Both the position numbers and the translations under genes were made by a program. The notes beneath the pieces are model-generated. The model was not told the DNA's origin, searched no databases, and saw nothing but the letters and a program-made list of their open reading frames with translations. From WTFY01 sp011523795 (GTDB lineage Bacteria; Pseudomonadota; Gammaproteobacteria; UBA4575), in contig OZ242278.1 in NCBI GenBank assembly GCA_965207475.1, positions 558,001-622,000 on the forward strand: 64,000 bases of DNA, given 5' to 3'. This document shows positions 34,781 to 44,224 of the stretch, piece after piece. How positions within the stretch are numbered: position 1 is the first letter of the stretch; each line of letters begins with the position of its first letter.

Positions 34781-34979
34781 TTTGATGTCCTGCTGGATAG
34801 GTTCTTGAGTGCCACTTCGTAACTTGAGAAATTCCCGGACCCGGTACATAAGGCCGCACCCTCTGCCCACCTGCCAAGCCGGGTAAGTAAGATGCCTGTA
34901 AAGAGTGCCTCTAGCTGGTTTTGCACTCAAGACAACTTAACACGTATATTAACGTATTTATCCAGTCGCAATTGAAATA

Positions 34980-37832
34980 ATGAAGAAGATTTCCATCCGG
35001 GGTGCACGGACACACAATCTTCAGAATGTCAGCGTTGACCTGCCTCGCGATAAACTCATCGTCATCACGGGTTTATCCGGCTCGGGCAAGTCGTCCCTGG
35101 CTTTCGACACGATCTTTGCAGAGGGACAGCGCAGGTACGTTGAATCCCTGTCAGCCTACGCCCGTCAGTTCCTGTCGCGCCTGGAAAAGCCGGATGTCGA
35201 CTCCATCGACGGCCTGTCGCCCTCCATTTCCATCGAACAAAAAGCAAGTTCCCACAATCCGCGCTCCACGGTCGGAACCATCACCGAGATTTACGACTAC
35301 CTACGCCTGCTCTATGCACGTGCTGGAATTCCGCGCTGTCCCACGCACCAGATCGACCTGCATGCCCAAACGGTAAGCCAGATGGTCGACAAGGTACTGT
35401 CGCTGGAAGAAGGCAAGAAACTCATGCTCCTGGCACCGGTCGTTCAAAATCGAAAGGGAGAGCACTTGCAGGTGATGTCCAGGCTGCTGGCCCAGGGTTT
35501 TCTCCGCGCACGAATCGACAACGAGGTGCATGAACTCGACTCACCCCCGAAGCTGAGCCTGAGGCACAAGCATACCATTGAAGTCATCGTGGACAGGTTC
35601 AGGGTCAGGAAAGACCTGAAGCTCCGGCTGGCGGAATCTTTCGAGACGGCACTGAAGCTTGCAGACGGCATTGCCACCGTCCAGTCGATGGATCATCCGG
35701 ATGAGGAGGCACTGGTATTCTCTGCGAAATTTGCCTGCCCGAAATGCGGCTACAGCCTGAACGAGCTCGAGCCTCGCCTGTTTTCTTTCAACAACCCGAT
35801 CGGTGCATGCTCTGCATGTGACGGACTGGGTACCGAGGAGTTCTTTGACCCGGAACTGGTAGTCACCAACCATGAAGTCAGCCTGGCCGGAGGTGCCATC
35901 CGGGGATGGGACCGCCGAAACGCCTATTACTTCAACTTGATCCAGTCCCTTTCCAGGCACTACAAGTTTGATATCGAGGCTCCCTGGGCTGAACTGGATG
36001 ACAGGATCCGGGACATCATCCTGTACGGCAGTCAAGGCGAGTCCATCCGCTTCAAATTCACAAATGAGAAGGGCAAAACCTACCAGAGCCGACATGAATT
36101 CGAAGGCATCATCCCCAACATGGAGCGGCGATTTCATGAGACGGGGTCCAGTGCCGTACGCGAGGAACTCAGAAAATACCTCACTACACAGGTATGCCAG
36201 CTATGCGGAGGCGCCCGGCTGAACAGGGAGGCACGCAACGTATTCGTCAATCAGCACAACCTGCCCTCCGTTACCTCCTGGTCCACAGAAAAAGCCCTGG
36301 AATATTTCAATAACCTTAATCTTTCCGGACACTTGGCTGCAGTAGGTGAAAAGATTATTCACGAAATATGTCAGCGCCTTGATTTTCTTGTAAATGTCGG
36401 GCTGGATTACCTGGCACTTGACCGTACTGCGGAGACCCTGTCAGGCGGCGAATCACAAAGGATCAGGCTTGCAAGCCAGATCGGTTCCGGACTGGTCGGT
36501 GTCATGTACATACTGGATGAGCCGTCTATCGGCCTGCACCAGCGTGACAACAAGCGACTGATCAAGACACTGAACTACCTGCGGGACCTCGGGAATACCG
36601 TGATCGTCGTGGAGCATGATGAAGAAGCCATACGAAGTGCCGACCATGTCGTCGACATGGGTCCTGGTGCAGGGGTCCATGGAGGCAGGCTGGTCGCCCA
36701 GGGTTCACCGGCCGAGATCGAGAGAAACCCGGCTTCCCTAACCGGACAGTACCTGTCCGGAAAGCGCATCATCCAGGTGCCGCCGATGCGCTTGCCCTTC
36801 CACAAAGACAGGACGATCCGGATCGTGGGTGCCAGCGGGAACAACCTGCAGGGAATCACAGTAGACATCCCCCTGGGCTTGCTGACGGTAGTCACGGGCG
36901 TTTCAGGTTCGGGGAAATCCACACTGGTGAACGATACGCTGTACAGGTATTGCATGCGCCACCTGTACGGCTCGAGTGTCCTGCCTGCGACGTGTACGGA
37001 AATCCAGGGTCTGGACCAGGTGGACAAGGTGGTGGATATTGACCAGAACCCGATCGGGCGTACGCCACGCTCCAACCCGGCTACCTACACGGGTCTGTTC
37101 ACACCCATACGTGAGCTGTTTGCCAGTATCCCTGAAGCACGGTCGCGAGGATACAAACCGGGGCGCTTCAGCTTCAATGTCCGGGGTGGAAGATGCGAGG
37201 CCTGCCGGGGTGACGGGGTCATCAAGGTGGAAATGCACTTTTTGCCCGACATCTATGTTCCATGCGAAATCTGCCAGGGGAAACGCTACAACCGTGAGAC
37301 CCTCGAAATACAATACAAAAATAAAAATATCCACCAGGTGCTGCAAATGACCGTCGAGGATGCCATCGGTTTTTTCGGTGCGATTCCCGTCATCAAGCGC
37401 AAGCTTCTAACACTCATGGATGTTGGCCTGTCCTACATTTCACTGGGCCAGAGCGCGACGACACTGTCAGGCGGAGAGGCCCAGCGTGTGAAGCTTTCGC
37501 GCGAGCTGTCCAAACGAAGTACGGGAAAAACCCTGTATATCCTGGATGAGCCCACTACCGGCCTGCACTTTCACGATGTTGAGCAGCTGCTCAAGGTACT
37601 GCACCATCTACGTGACCAAGGCAATACCATCGTAGTCATTGAACATAACCTCGATATCATCAAAACTGCCGACTGGATCATCGACCTGGGTCCTGAGGGA
37701 GGTAATGGCGGAGGAAGGGTCGTTGCAAGCGGTACTCCGGAAGAAGTGGCATTTTCGCAGGATTCCTTCACCGGGGAACACCTGAAATGCGCCCTGAACA
37801 TGAACATCATGCCCAAAGAACAATCAGCCTGA
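34980..37832 (+). CDS. uvrA: Excinuclease ABC subunit A
   Basis: UvrA finds DNA lesions for nucleotide excision repair. The 950-residue protein has two ABC modules: Walker A GLSGSGKSS (residues 31-39) and GVSGSGKST, ABC signatures LSGGESQR and LSGGEAQR, and Cys pairs of the zinc modules (CPKCGYSLNELEP, CSACDGLG, CEACRGDG, CEICQGKRYN). The start ATG 34980 matches the usual MKKISIRGARTHNLQNV. I found no clear LexA box in the 199 bp shared with ssb, unlike E. coli. Converges with the SAM-hydrolase gene. Confidence 0.98.
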   Translation: MKKISIRGARTHNLQNVSVDLPRDKLIVITGLSGSGKSSLAFDTIFAEGQRRYVESLSAYARQFLSRLEKPDVDSIDGLSPSISIEQKASSHNPRSTVGTITEIYDYLRLLYARAGIPRCPTHQIDLHAQTVSQMVDKVLSLEEGKKLMLLAPVVQNRKGEHLQVMSRLLAQGFLRARIDNEVHELDSPPKLSLRHKHTIEVIVDRFRVRKDLKLRLAESFETALKLADGIATVQSMDHPDEEALVFSAKFACPKCGYSLNELEPRLFSFNNPIGACSACDGLGTEEFFDPELVVTNHEVSLAGGAIRGWDRRNAYYFNLIQSLSRHYKFDIEAPWAELDDRIRDIILYGSQGESIRFKFTNEKGKTYQSRHEFEGIIPNMERRFHETGSSAVREELRKYLTTQVCQLCGGARLNREARNVFVNQHNLPSVTSWSTEKALEYFNNLNLSGHLAAVGEKIIHEICQRLDFLVNVGLDYLALDRTAETLSGGESQRIRLASQIGSGLVGVMYILDEPSIGLHQRDNKRLIKTLNYLRDLGNTVIVVEHDEEAIRSADHVVDMGPGAGVHGGRLVAQGSPAEIERNPASLTGQYLSGKRIIQVPPMRLPFHKDRTIRIVGASGNNLQGITVDIPLGLLTVVTGVSGSGKSTLVNDTLYRYCMRHLYGSSVLPATCTEIQGLDQVDKVVDIDQNPIGRTPRSNPATYTGLFTPIRELFASIPEARSRGYKPGRFSFNVRGGRCEACRGDGVIKVEMHFLPDIYVPCEICQGKRYNRETLEIQYKNKNIHQVLQMTVEDAIGFFGAIPVIKRKLLTLMDVGLSYISLGQSATTLSGGEAQRVKLSRELSKRSTGKTLYILDEPTTGLHFHDVEQLLKVLHHLRDQGNTIVVIEHNLDIIKTADWIIDLGPEGGNGGGRVVASGTPEEVAFSQDSFTGEHLKCALNMNIMPKEQSA

Positions 37833-37848
37833 TCAGGGTTTCCCTGGA

Positions 37849-38580
37849 TCAGTCGAACTCGACACCTGTACCGACGGTGATTCCCAGGTTCTCGGCAGCA
37901 GACCCGTCCCTGGCTGCAATTTCTACCAGGTTGTTCGAGTTGCAGTACCAGAACCCTTCACCTTTCTCCACGCAGTAGAACGCCTCGGCATACCTCAGGC
38001 ACCGGCCATTGACTCTCAAGACCCGGCTGGTATCGGATGGATGGAAGGTTATTCCCGTAATTGCATTGCCAAAACGGTCTGTATGTATAACTTCGTAAAG
38101 ACTGTCAGGCCATCCCGCTCCTTGCATCTCACGTGCCGATACAGGTTTCAGGTCCGGCCTTGAGCCTGACACGATGTTCGCAGCAACCGGTGCAAACACA
38201 TCCCGCCCATGGAAAGTCCTGGATGCCGGCTCACCCTGCAAGAGAATCTCAAACAACTCCGCTTTGGCAAGTTTTCGATACATGATTGAAAGCAGGCCGT
38301 TATCAGGTCCGATAAAGGTATGCCCGTCTCCCTCCATCAAAACCGGAGCCCGGCTCGACCCGACACCAGGGTCTACTACTGCCACTACAACAGACCGTTG
38401 CGGGAGGTATTCCAGGTACCCTGCCAGCAAATAGGCGGATGCCTTGGGATTCATGCCGGGCAGGCAGTGGTCCAGGTCGATCACCCTCGCATGGGAAGCC
38501 CTGCGGTAGATGACGGACTTGAGCTGGCCTACGTAGCCGCCTGATGATCCGTAGTCTGTTGCCAGAACGATAGGGCGCAT
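37849..38580 (-). CDS. S-adenosyl-L-methionine hydrolase (SAM hydroxide adenosyltransferase, DUF62)
   Basis: A 243-residue member of the DUF62/fluorinase-like family that splits SAM into adenosine and methionine using water. The Asp-Arg-His set is visible with family spacing: Asp70 and Arg77 (VVDPGVGSSR) and His124 (FHGRD). The N-terminal LATDYGSSGGYVGQLKSV and the FGNAITGI segment are typical. Its physiological role is uncertain; the family is known to lower SAM levels. It lies between rplQ and uvrA and reads away from the alpha operon. Confidence 0.88.
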   Translation of the reverse strand: MRPIVLATDYGSSGGYVGQLKSVIYRRASHARVIDLDHCLPGMNPKASAYLLAGYLEYLPQRSVVVAVVDPGVGSSRAPVLMEGDGHTFIGPDNGLLSIMYRKLAKAELFEILLQGEPASRTFHGRDVFAPVAANIVSGSRPDLKPVSAREMQGAGWPDSLYEVIHTDRFGNAITGITFHPSDTSRVLRVNGRCLRYAEAFYCVEKGEGFWYCNSNNLVEIAARDGSAAENLGITVGTGVEFD

Positions 38581-38662
38581 CGGGGGGTTGTAGCCTTCGA
38601 AGCTGCTTTACTAGGCAGGGAAATCCAGAGCTGCCTGCCTGGACCGGGTGTCAGGCAACCGG

Positions 38663-39034
38663 CTATTCTTCTTCAATCGGCCGGTCTACGAGCTCAACCA
38701 GGGCCATGGGCGCTTTATCACCCGGTCGAAATCCGCATTTCAAAATGCGTGTATACCCGCCGGGCCTCTCCCTGTATCGTGGTCCGAGTTCAGTAAAGAG
38801 CTTGCCTACACTGGCCTTGTCACGCAGCCTTGAGAAGGCCTGTCGACGTCTTGCGACGCTGTCTTCCTTGGCAAGGGTGATCAAAGGCTCCGCATAACGC
38901 CGCAGTTCCTTTGCCTTGGGCAAGGTGGTCTGGATGACTTCATGCGAAAACAAGGAATTTGTCATGTTGCTCATCATTGCCTTTCGATGAGGGCTGTTCC
39001 GGTTTAGCCTTCGGCCTGACTGGCGATGTCTCAT
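38663..39034 (-). CDS. rplQ: 50S ribosomal protein L17
   Basis: L17 binds the large subunit near the tunnel exit. The N-terminal MRHRQSGRRLNRNSPHRKAM is diagnostic and the C-terminal GGYTRILKCGFRPGDKAPMALVELV is typical. The 123-residue length is normal. Last gene of the alpha operon, 21 bp after rpoA. Downstream 38581-38662 holds a 6-bp inverted repeat without a clear T tract, so the operon terminator was not pinned down. Confidence 0.97.
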   Translation of the reverse strand: MRHRQSGRRLNRNSPHRKAMMSNMTNSLFSHEVIQTTLPKAKELRRYAEPLITLAKEDSVARRRQAFSRLRDKASVGKLFTELGPRYRERPGGYTRILKCGFRPGDKAPMALVELVDRPIEEE

Positions 39035-39055
39035 AGCAGTATCCTGTCAATATAA

Positions 39056-40045
39056 TCAGACAAATACCTTGCGGTCTTCACGTAAATTCGGAGGTGGCCA
39101 GTTTTCTAGGCGCATGCCCAGTGACAAGCCGTGTGTCCCCAGCACATCCTTGATTTCCGTCAAGGACTTCTTGCCCAGATTGGGTGTTCTCAGCAATTCC
39201 ACCTCGGTACGCTGAATGAGGTCACCGATATAGTATATTTTCTCCGCCTTCAGGCAGTTTGCAGAACGCACCGTAAGTTCCAGGTCATCTACCGGGCGCA
39301 CCAGGATAGGATCAATTTCAGGCTCGACCTCGTCGGGCTCTGCCTGCTCGTCCCCCTGCAGGTCTACAAATACAGACAATTGCTGCTGCAGGACACCTGC
39401 AGCCTTGCGTATGGTTTCTTCAGGATTCACTGTTCCGTTCGTTTCCAGGTCAAAAATAAGCTTGTCCAGGTCCGTACGCTGTTCCACACGCGCACTTTCA
39501 ACCGAGTACGCGACTCTTCGAACCGGGCTGAAGCTGGCATCAAGAAGCAACGAGCCAATCTGGCGGTCCTCATCATTCCTGCGCTGGGTAGCAGGCTGGT
39601 ACCCTCTGCCCTTTGCAACTTTCAGGGTCATGTCCAGTGTGCCCTGTTCCGTCAGGTGAGCGATCACGTGTTCCTTGTTTATGATTTCCACATCGTGGTC
39701 AACGGCAATATCTCCAGCCGTTACGACTCCAGGCCCTTTTTTATACAGGGACAGTGTTGCATCGGATCTTTCGTGCATGACCACCGCCACACCCTTCAGG
39801 TTTAACAGTATGTCGACGACATCTTCCTGTACGCCTTCGATAGCCGTGTATTCATGCAGAACCCCTTCAATCTGCACTTCCACGATTGCACAACCGGGTA
39901 TGGATGATAACAGTATTCGTCTCAGTGCATTTCCCAGCGTGTGACCGAAACCGCGGTCCAGAGGCTCCAGCACGACTTTGGCATGACATTCGTCAGTTAC
40001 CTGAACATCAACAACTCTCGGCTTCAGCAACTCATTGGTGCCCAT
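39056..40045 (-). CDS. rpoA: RNA polymerase alpha subunit
   Basis: Alpha starts RNA polymerase assembly and contacts activators. The NTD (GFGHTLGNALRRILLSSIPGCA) and CTD (LELTVRSANCLKAEKIYYIGDLIQRTEVELLRTPNLGKKSL) are both complete. The 329-residue length is exactly typical. It lies in the standard rpsM-rpsK-rpsD-rpoA-rplQ order. Confidence 0.98.
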   Translation of the reverse strand: MGTNELLKPRVVDVQVTDECHAKVVLEPLDRGFGHTLGNALRRILLSSIPGCAIVEVQIEGVLHEYTAIEGVQEDVVDILLNLKGVAVVMHERSDATLSLYKKGPGVVTAGDIAVDHDVEIINKEHVIAHLTEQGTLDMTLKVAKGRGYQPATQRRNDEDRQIGSLLLDASFSPVRRVAYSVESARVEQRTDLDKLIFDLETNGTVNPEETIRKAAGVLQQQLSVFVDLQGDEQAEPDEVEPEIDPILVRPVDDLELTVRSANCLKAEKIYYIGDLIQRTEVELLRTPNLGKKSLTEIKDVLGTHGLSLGMRLENWPPPNLREDRKVFV

Positions 40046-40068
40046 CTGCGATAACCCCTTGCATGTAA

Positions 40069-40689
40069 TTACTTCGAGTACAACTCAACCACGAGTGACT
40101 CATTGATATCCGGAGGCAACTCGTCGCGCTCCGGAACGGATTTGAATCTGCCCTGCATCTTCTTGATGTCGACTTCGACCCATTCAGGAATCCCGATTTG
40201 CTCCGCAGCATTCAATGCGTCCTGTATCCGCAGCTGCTTTCTGGATTTTTCACGCACTGAAATCACATCATCAGGAGAAACCTGGTAGGACGGAATACTC
40301 ACTACGATTCCATTCACCTCTATCGCCTTATGGCTGACCAGTTGCCTGCATTCAGCGCGGGTGACCCCGAAACCCATCCTGTATGCGACATTGTCCAGTC
40401 TGCATTCCAGGAGCTTCAGCAAATTTTCGCCGGTAGAGCCTTTGAGACGCGAAGCCTTCTTGTAATAGTTTCGGAACTGGCGCTCAAGAACGCCATAAAT
40501 GCGTCGCAGTTTCTGCTTTTCCCGCAGCTGCATTCCGTAGTTCGACGCCCGGCTGCGCTTGTCCCCGTGCTGGCCGGGCAGCTTGTCGATCTTGCACTTT
40601 GAATCGAGTGGCCTGGCCCTGCTTTTCAAAAACAGGTCCGTACCTTCACGGCGACTGATCTTACACTTGGGTCCTAAATAACGTGCCAT
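40069..40689 (-). CDS. rpsD: 30S ribosomal protein S4
   Basis: S4 starts 30S assembly and in E. coli represses the alpha operon. ARYLGPKCKISRREGTDL at the N-terminus and the S4 RNA-binding domain (LECRLDNVAYRMGFGVTRAECRQLVSHKAIEVNG) are clear. At 206 residues it lacks the N-terminal zinc Cys cluster, the common gammaproteobacterial form. Confidence 0.98.
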   Translation of the reverse strand: MARYLGPKCKISRREGTDLFLKSRARPLDSKCKIDKLPGQHGDKRSRASNYGMQLREKQKLRRIYGVLERQFRNYYKKASRLKGSTGENLLKLLECRLDNVAYRMGFGVTRAECRQLVSHKAIEVNGIVVSIPSYQVSPDDVISVREKSRKQLRIQDALNAAEQIGIPEWVEVDIKKMQGRFKSVPERDELPPDINESLVVELYSK

Positions 40690-40700
40690 CTTATCCCGCC

Positions 40701-41090
40701 CTATACTCTGCGTCGCTTTGGAGGACGACAGCCATTATGTGGAATCGGGGTCACGTCGTTTATGTCGGTGATCTTGTACCCGATCGCATTCAGCGCACGG
40801 ACGGCCGATTCACGCCCCGGACCCGGTCCCTTGATCCTGATCTCCAGGAATTTCAGCCCGTATTCCAGGGCCTGTTCCCCTGCACGCTGCGCGGCAGTCT
40901 GTGCGGCAAAAGGCGTGCTCTTGCGAGACCCCCGGAAACCGGAACCTCCCGAAGTGGCCCATGCCAGTGCATTACCTTGCCGGTCCGTGATCGTCACAAT
41001 GGTATTGTTGAACGAGGCATGAATGTGCGCCACGCCATCCGTAACGGTACGCTTTGCTTTCTTTCGTGAGCGTGTTGGTGTTTTCGCCAT
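40701..41090 (-). CDS. rpsK: 30S ribosomal protein S11
   Basis: S11 forms part of the platform near the mRNA exit. GVAHIHASFNNTIVTITDRQGN and the C-terminal DVTPIPHNGCRPPKRRRV are diagnostic. The 129-residue length is normal. It is 23 bp after rpsM and 11 bp before rpsD. Confidence 0.98.
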   Translation of the reverse strand: MAKTPTRSRKKAKRTVTDGVAHIHASFNNTIVTITDRQGNALAWATSGGSGFRGSRKSTPFAAQTAAQRAGEQALEYGLKFLEIRIKGPGPGRESAVRALNAIGYKITDINDVTPIPHNGCRPPKRRRV

Positions 41091-41113
41091 AGATTCGCCT
41101 TTACCCGCCTAGA

Positions 41114-41470
41114 TTAACGTTTGACCGGACGCCTTGGACCCTTGCGGGTACGCGCATTGGTGCGCGTGCGCTGTCCATGCAGAGGTAGTCCACGGCGGTG
41201 CCGGATACCTCGATAGGTCCCCAGGTCCATGAGTCTTTTGATATTTACGGTAATTTCACGGCGCAAATCGCCCTCTACACGGTATTTTGCGACTTCCGTG
41301 CGCAAACGGCCCACTTCATCCTCGCTTAAATCCTTGATCTTGGTGCTGGCCTGGACCCCTGCGGCAGCACATATCTTCCGGGACGTTGAACGGCCGATTC
41401 CGTAAATTGCCGTCAAGGCAATCTCTGCATGCTTATGCACCGGTACATTTATGCCAGATATACGAGCCAT
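41114..41470 (-). CDS. rpsM: 30S ribosomal protein S13
   Basis: S13 contacts the P-site tRNA and the 50S head bridge. MARISGINVPVHKHAEIALTAIYGIG and the tail GLPLHGQRTRTNARTRKGP are typical, with 118 residues. The approximately 100-bp gap from rpmJ is where the alpha-operon leader would be; I saw no definite structure. Confidence 0.98.
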   Translation of the reverse strand: MARISGINVPVHKHAEIALTAIYGIGRSTSRKICAAAGVQASTKIKDLSEDEVGRLRTEVAKYRVEGDLRREITVNIKRLMDLGTYRGIRHRRGLPLHGQRTRTNARTRKGPRRPVKR

Positions 41471-41570
41471 TCGATCACCCAGAAAGAGAATTGTCCGAAG
41501 ACTTGAAAGAACAGAGAGTTTTAACAGTCAAGCAGTCTAAATCCATATCGAATCCTATCTTCAAAATTGC

Positions 41571-41684
41571 TCAGCCCTGGCGTTGCTTGTGCCTGGGGTC
41601 CGTACAGATCACGCGCACCACCCTGTTGCGCCGAATGACCCTGCAGTTCCTGCACATTCTTTTAACCGATGCCCGTACTTTCAT
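41571..41684 (-). CDS. rpmJ: 50S ribosomal protein L36
   Basis: A 37-residue gene translated by hand: it begins MKVRASVKRMCRNC and ends DPRHKQRQG. The zinc-binding residues Cys11, Cys14, Cys27 and His33 show it is the C+ zinc form. It lies 16 bp after secY, the normal place. The ATG at 41684 has GAGAGGA 5 nt upstream. Confidence 0.96.
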   Translation of the reverse strand: MKVRASVKRMCRNCRVIRRNRVVRVICTDPRHKQRQG

Positions 41685-41700
41685 GACGTCCTCTCTTCAA

Positions 41701-43044
41701 TTAACGTATATTTCCAGCCCGTCCGTAGCCCTTGAGATTCGCTTTCTTCATCAGGCCTTCGTACTGGTGCGACATCAAATGTGCTTGCACCTGGGACATG
41801 AAATCCATCACTACCACGACAATGATCAGCAATGAAGTGCCCCCGAAATAAAACGGCACGCTGTATTTCAGGATGAGAAACTCGGGCAACAGGCAGACCA
41901 GGGTAATATAGATGGCCCCTACAGCCGTCAACCGCGTCAGGACACCATCGACATAGCGTGCGGTCTGCTCCCCCGGACGGATGCCCGGAATGAATGCACC
42001 CGAACGCTTCAGGTTGTCGGCCGTCTCCCGGGAATCAAAAACGATCGCCGTATAGAAGAAGCAGAAGAACACGATCGCCAGCGCATACAGCATGACATAT
42101 AAGGGCTGTCCGGGGGATATGGCATTGGCCATATTCTGCAGCCAGGAGAAATTGCCGGTCGAACTGCTGGACCACTGTAACAACGTGGCCGGGAACAGGA
42201 TGATACTCGAGGCAAATATCGGCGGGATCACACCCGACATGTTCAGCTTCAGCGGCAAATGACTGGACTGTGCGGCAAACATTTTTCTTCCCTGCTGCCG
42301 CCGGGCATAGTTCACCGTGATGCGACGTTGCCCCCTTTCCGCAAAAACAACGATCGCCGTCACCGCGACGGCCATCAGGAAAAGAAACAATGCAAAGGCC
42401 TCGCCAATGGCCCCTTGCGCAACCAGGTCAAGGGTGCCTCCGATTGCCGCCGGCAACCCGGCCACGATACCGGCAAAGATTATGATGGAAATACCGTTCC
42501 CGATGCCTCGTTCGGTAATCTGTTCCCCGAGCCACATCAGGAACATCGTTCCCGTAACCAGGCTGATCGTGACGGTAAACATGAATCCGATTCCCGGGCT
42601 GAGTGCTACCTGCTGATTCTGCAGGGCGACGGACACGCCGATTGCCTGAAAAGTCGCGAGGAAGACCGTGCCGTAACGGGTGTACTGCGTGATCTTGCGC
42701 CTTCCCGACTCACCTTCCTTTTTAAGTTCCTTGAGAGTGGGCATCACCGCACTCATCAGCTGCATGATGATCGATGCAGAGATGTAAGGCATGATGCCCA
42801 GCGCGAAAATGCTCAGGCGTTCCAGCGCACCCCCCGAGAACATGTTGAACATCCCGAGGATCGTACTGCTCTGCTGATCAAAAAATCTTGCCATGGCACC
42901 GGGATCAATTCCCGGTACAGGGATAAATGTCCCGATTCGATATACAATCAGCGCAATCAGCACGAACACCAGCCTTTTGCGCAACTCGGTGACCCGGCCA
43001 AGACCAGCGAGGGTACCCACGGCATTTGTGCTGGCCCGGACCAT
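41701..43044 (-). CDS. secY: Protein translocase subunit SecY
   Basis: SecY is the channel of the Sec translocon in the inner membrane. It has about ten hydrophobic helices over 447 residues, with typical segments GIMPYISASIIMQLM, GERGIGNGISIIIFAGIVAGLP-type loop and FIPGIRPGEQTARYVDGVLTRLT. The ATG overlaps the rplO stop as TGATG, so it is coupled. Standard spc-operon position. Confidence 0.97.
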   Translation of the reverse strand: MVRASTNAVGTLAGLGRVTELRKRLVFVLIALIVYRIGTFIPVPGIDPGAMARFFDQQSSTILGMFNMFSGGALERLSIFALGIMPYISASIIMQLMSAVMPTLKELKKEGESGRRKITQYTRYGTVFLATFQAIGVSVALQNQQVALSPGIGFMFTVTISLVTGTMFLMWLGEQITERGIGNGISIIIFAGIVAGLPAAIGGTLDLVAQGAIGEAFALFLFLMAVAVTAIVVFAERGQRRITVNYARRQQGRKMFAAQSSHLPLKLNMSGVIPPIFASSIILFPATLLQWSSSSTGNFSWLQNMANAISPGQPLYVMLYALAIVFFCFFYTAIVFDSRETADNLKRSGAFIPGIRPGEQTARYVDGVLTRLTAVGAIYITLVCLLPEFLILKYSVPFYFGGTSLLIIVVVVMDFMSQVQAHLMSHQYEGLMKKANLKGYGRAGNIR

Positions 43045-43487
43045 CAGGCTTGCACCTTCCCGCCTGCCGCTTCAACCGCCTTCCTGGCACCCGGTGTGAA
43101 CTCCAGGCCTTTGGTGTTCACGGCCGTGTCAATCGTACCTGACAGGATAACCTTGGCGCGTTTGGCCGCAGCATGGACCAGGCCGGCATCTTTCAATGCC
43201 TGGATATCCACCGGATCGGCATTGACTTTTGCAAGCTCATGCAGGCGAAGCTCAGCGGTCTCAGCCGTCTTGCGTGAGCGAAACCCTATCTTTGGCAAAC
43301 GCCGTTGCAGCGGCATCTGGCCCCCTTCGAAGCCAACCTTGTGATAACCGCCGGCCCGTGAGCGCTGGCCCTTGTGTCCGCGGCCACACGTCTTGCCAAA
43401 TCCCGTGCCCATGCCTCGCCCCGCACGCTTGCGCGTGGTGCGGCTGCCCGGTGCCGGCTTCAGGTTGTTCAGGCTGAGACTGTTCAT
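43044..43487 (-). CDS. rplO: 50S ribosomal protein L15
   Basis: L15 is a late-assembly 23S-binding protein. The N-terminal LNNLKPAPGSRTTRKRAGRG and GHKGQRSRAGGYHKVGFEGGQMPLQRRLPK segments are diagnostic; 147 residues. It is 5 bp behind rpmD and overlaps secY by one base. Confidence 0.97.
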   Translation of the reverse strand: MNSLSLNNLKPAPGSRTTRKRAGRGMGTGFGKTCGRGHKGQRSRAGGYHKVGFEGGQMPLQRRLPKIGFRSRKTAETAELRLHELAKVNADPVDIQALKDAGLVHAAAKRAKVILSGTIDTAVNTKGLEFTPGARKAVEAAGGKVQA

Positions 43488-43492
43488 GACCT

Positions 43493-43675
43493 TCAGGCTT
43501 CCTCGACTTTCAGCATGTAGGATATTTTCCTGATCATGCCACGATTTTCCGGCGTGTCGGCAACCGTGACCGGGTTATGGATACGCCGGATACCCAGGCC
43601 ATGCGCACAGGCCTTGTGCACATCAAGCCTGCCGTTCAGACTCTTGACCAGTGTAACCTTCAGCTGCCCGCTCAT
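43493..43675 (-). CDS. rpmD: 50S ribosomal protein L30
   Basis: A 60-residue L30: the VTLVKSLNGRLDVHKACAHGLGIRRI segment is typical of the bacterial form. Between rpsE and rplO as in E. coli. Confidence 0.96.
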   Translation of the reverse strand: MSGQLKVTLVKSLNGRLDVHKACAHGLGIRRIHNPVTVADTPENRGMIRKISYMLKVEEA

Positions 43676-43696
43676 GATTCAACCCTTGCAATGCAA

Positions 43697-44203
43697 TTAC
43701 GAAAGAATTTCTTCTATGGTTTTACCGCGTTTGGCAGCAATGTAATCAAGATCCTGCATGGCGCACAACGTGTTGACAGTGGCCTGCACCACGTTGATCG
43801 GATTCTTCGAACCAATGCATTTCGACAGGATGTTCTTGATGCCGACAACCTCGAAAACAGCCCTCATGGCACCGCCAGCAATGATGCCTGTCCCCACGGA
43901 GGCAGGCTGCATGATAACTTTTGCCGCTCCGTATTGCCCGATAACCGGGTAGTGCAGGGTCCCGTCCTTGAGCGGCACGTGCCTCAGTTCCTTGCGTGCC
44001 TTTTCCATGGCTTTCCGGATCGCCAAAGGCACTTCACGGGCTTTTCCATAACCGATTCCAACCTTGCCGTTACTGTCCCCGACCACTGTCAGGGCAGTAA
44101 ACCCGAACTGGCGACCACCCTTCACGACCTTGGCAACTCGATTCACTGCAACCAGTCTTTCTTCAAGACCATCGGAAATTCTTGCGGGTTCTTTTACTAC
44201 CAT
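43697..44203 (-). CDS. rpsE: 30S ribosomal protein S5
   Basis: S5 supports decoding accuracy. The double-stranded-RNA-binding N-terminal domain (LEERLVAVNRVAKVVKGGRQFGFTALTVVGD) and GKVGIGYGKAREVPLAI are clear; 168 residues. It follows rplR by 21 bp. Confidence 0.98.
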   Translation of the reverse strand: MVVKEPARISDGLEERLVAVNRVAKVVKGGRQFGFTALTVVGDSNGKVGIGYGKAREVPLAIRKAMEKARKELRHVPLKDGTLHYPVIGQYGAAKVIMQPASVGTGIIAGGAMRAVFEVVGIKNILSKCIGSKNPINVVQATVNTLCAMQDLDYIAAKRGKTIEEILS

Positions 44204-44224
44204 CGGAACATGACTACCTGCTGT

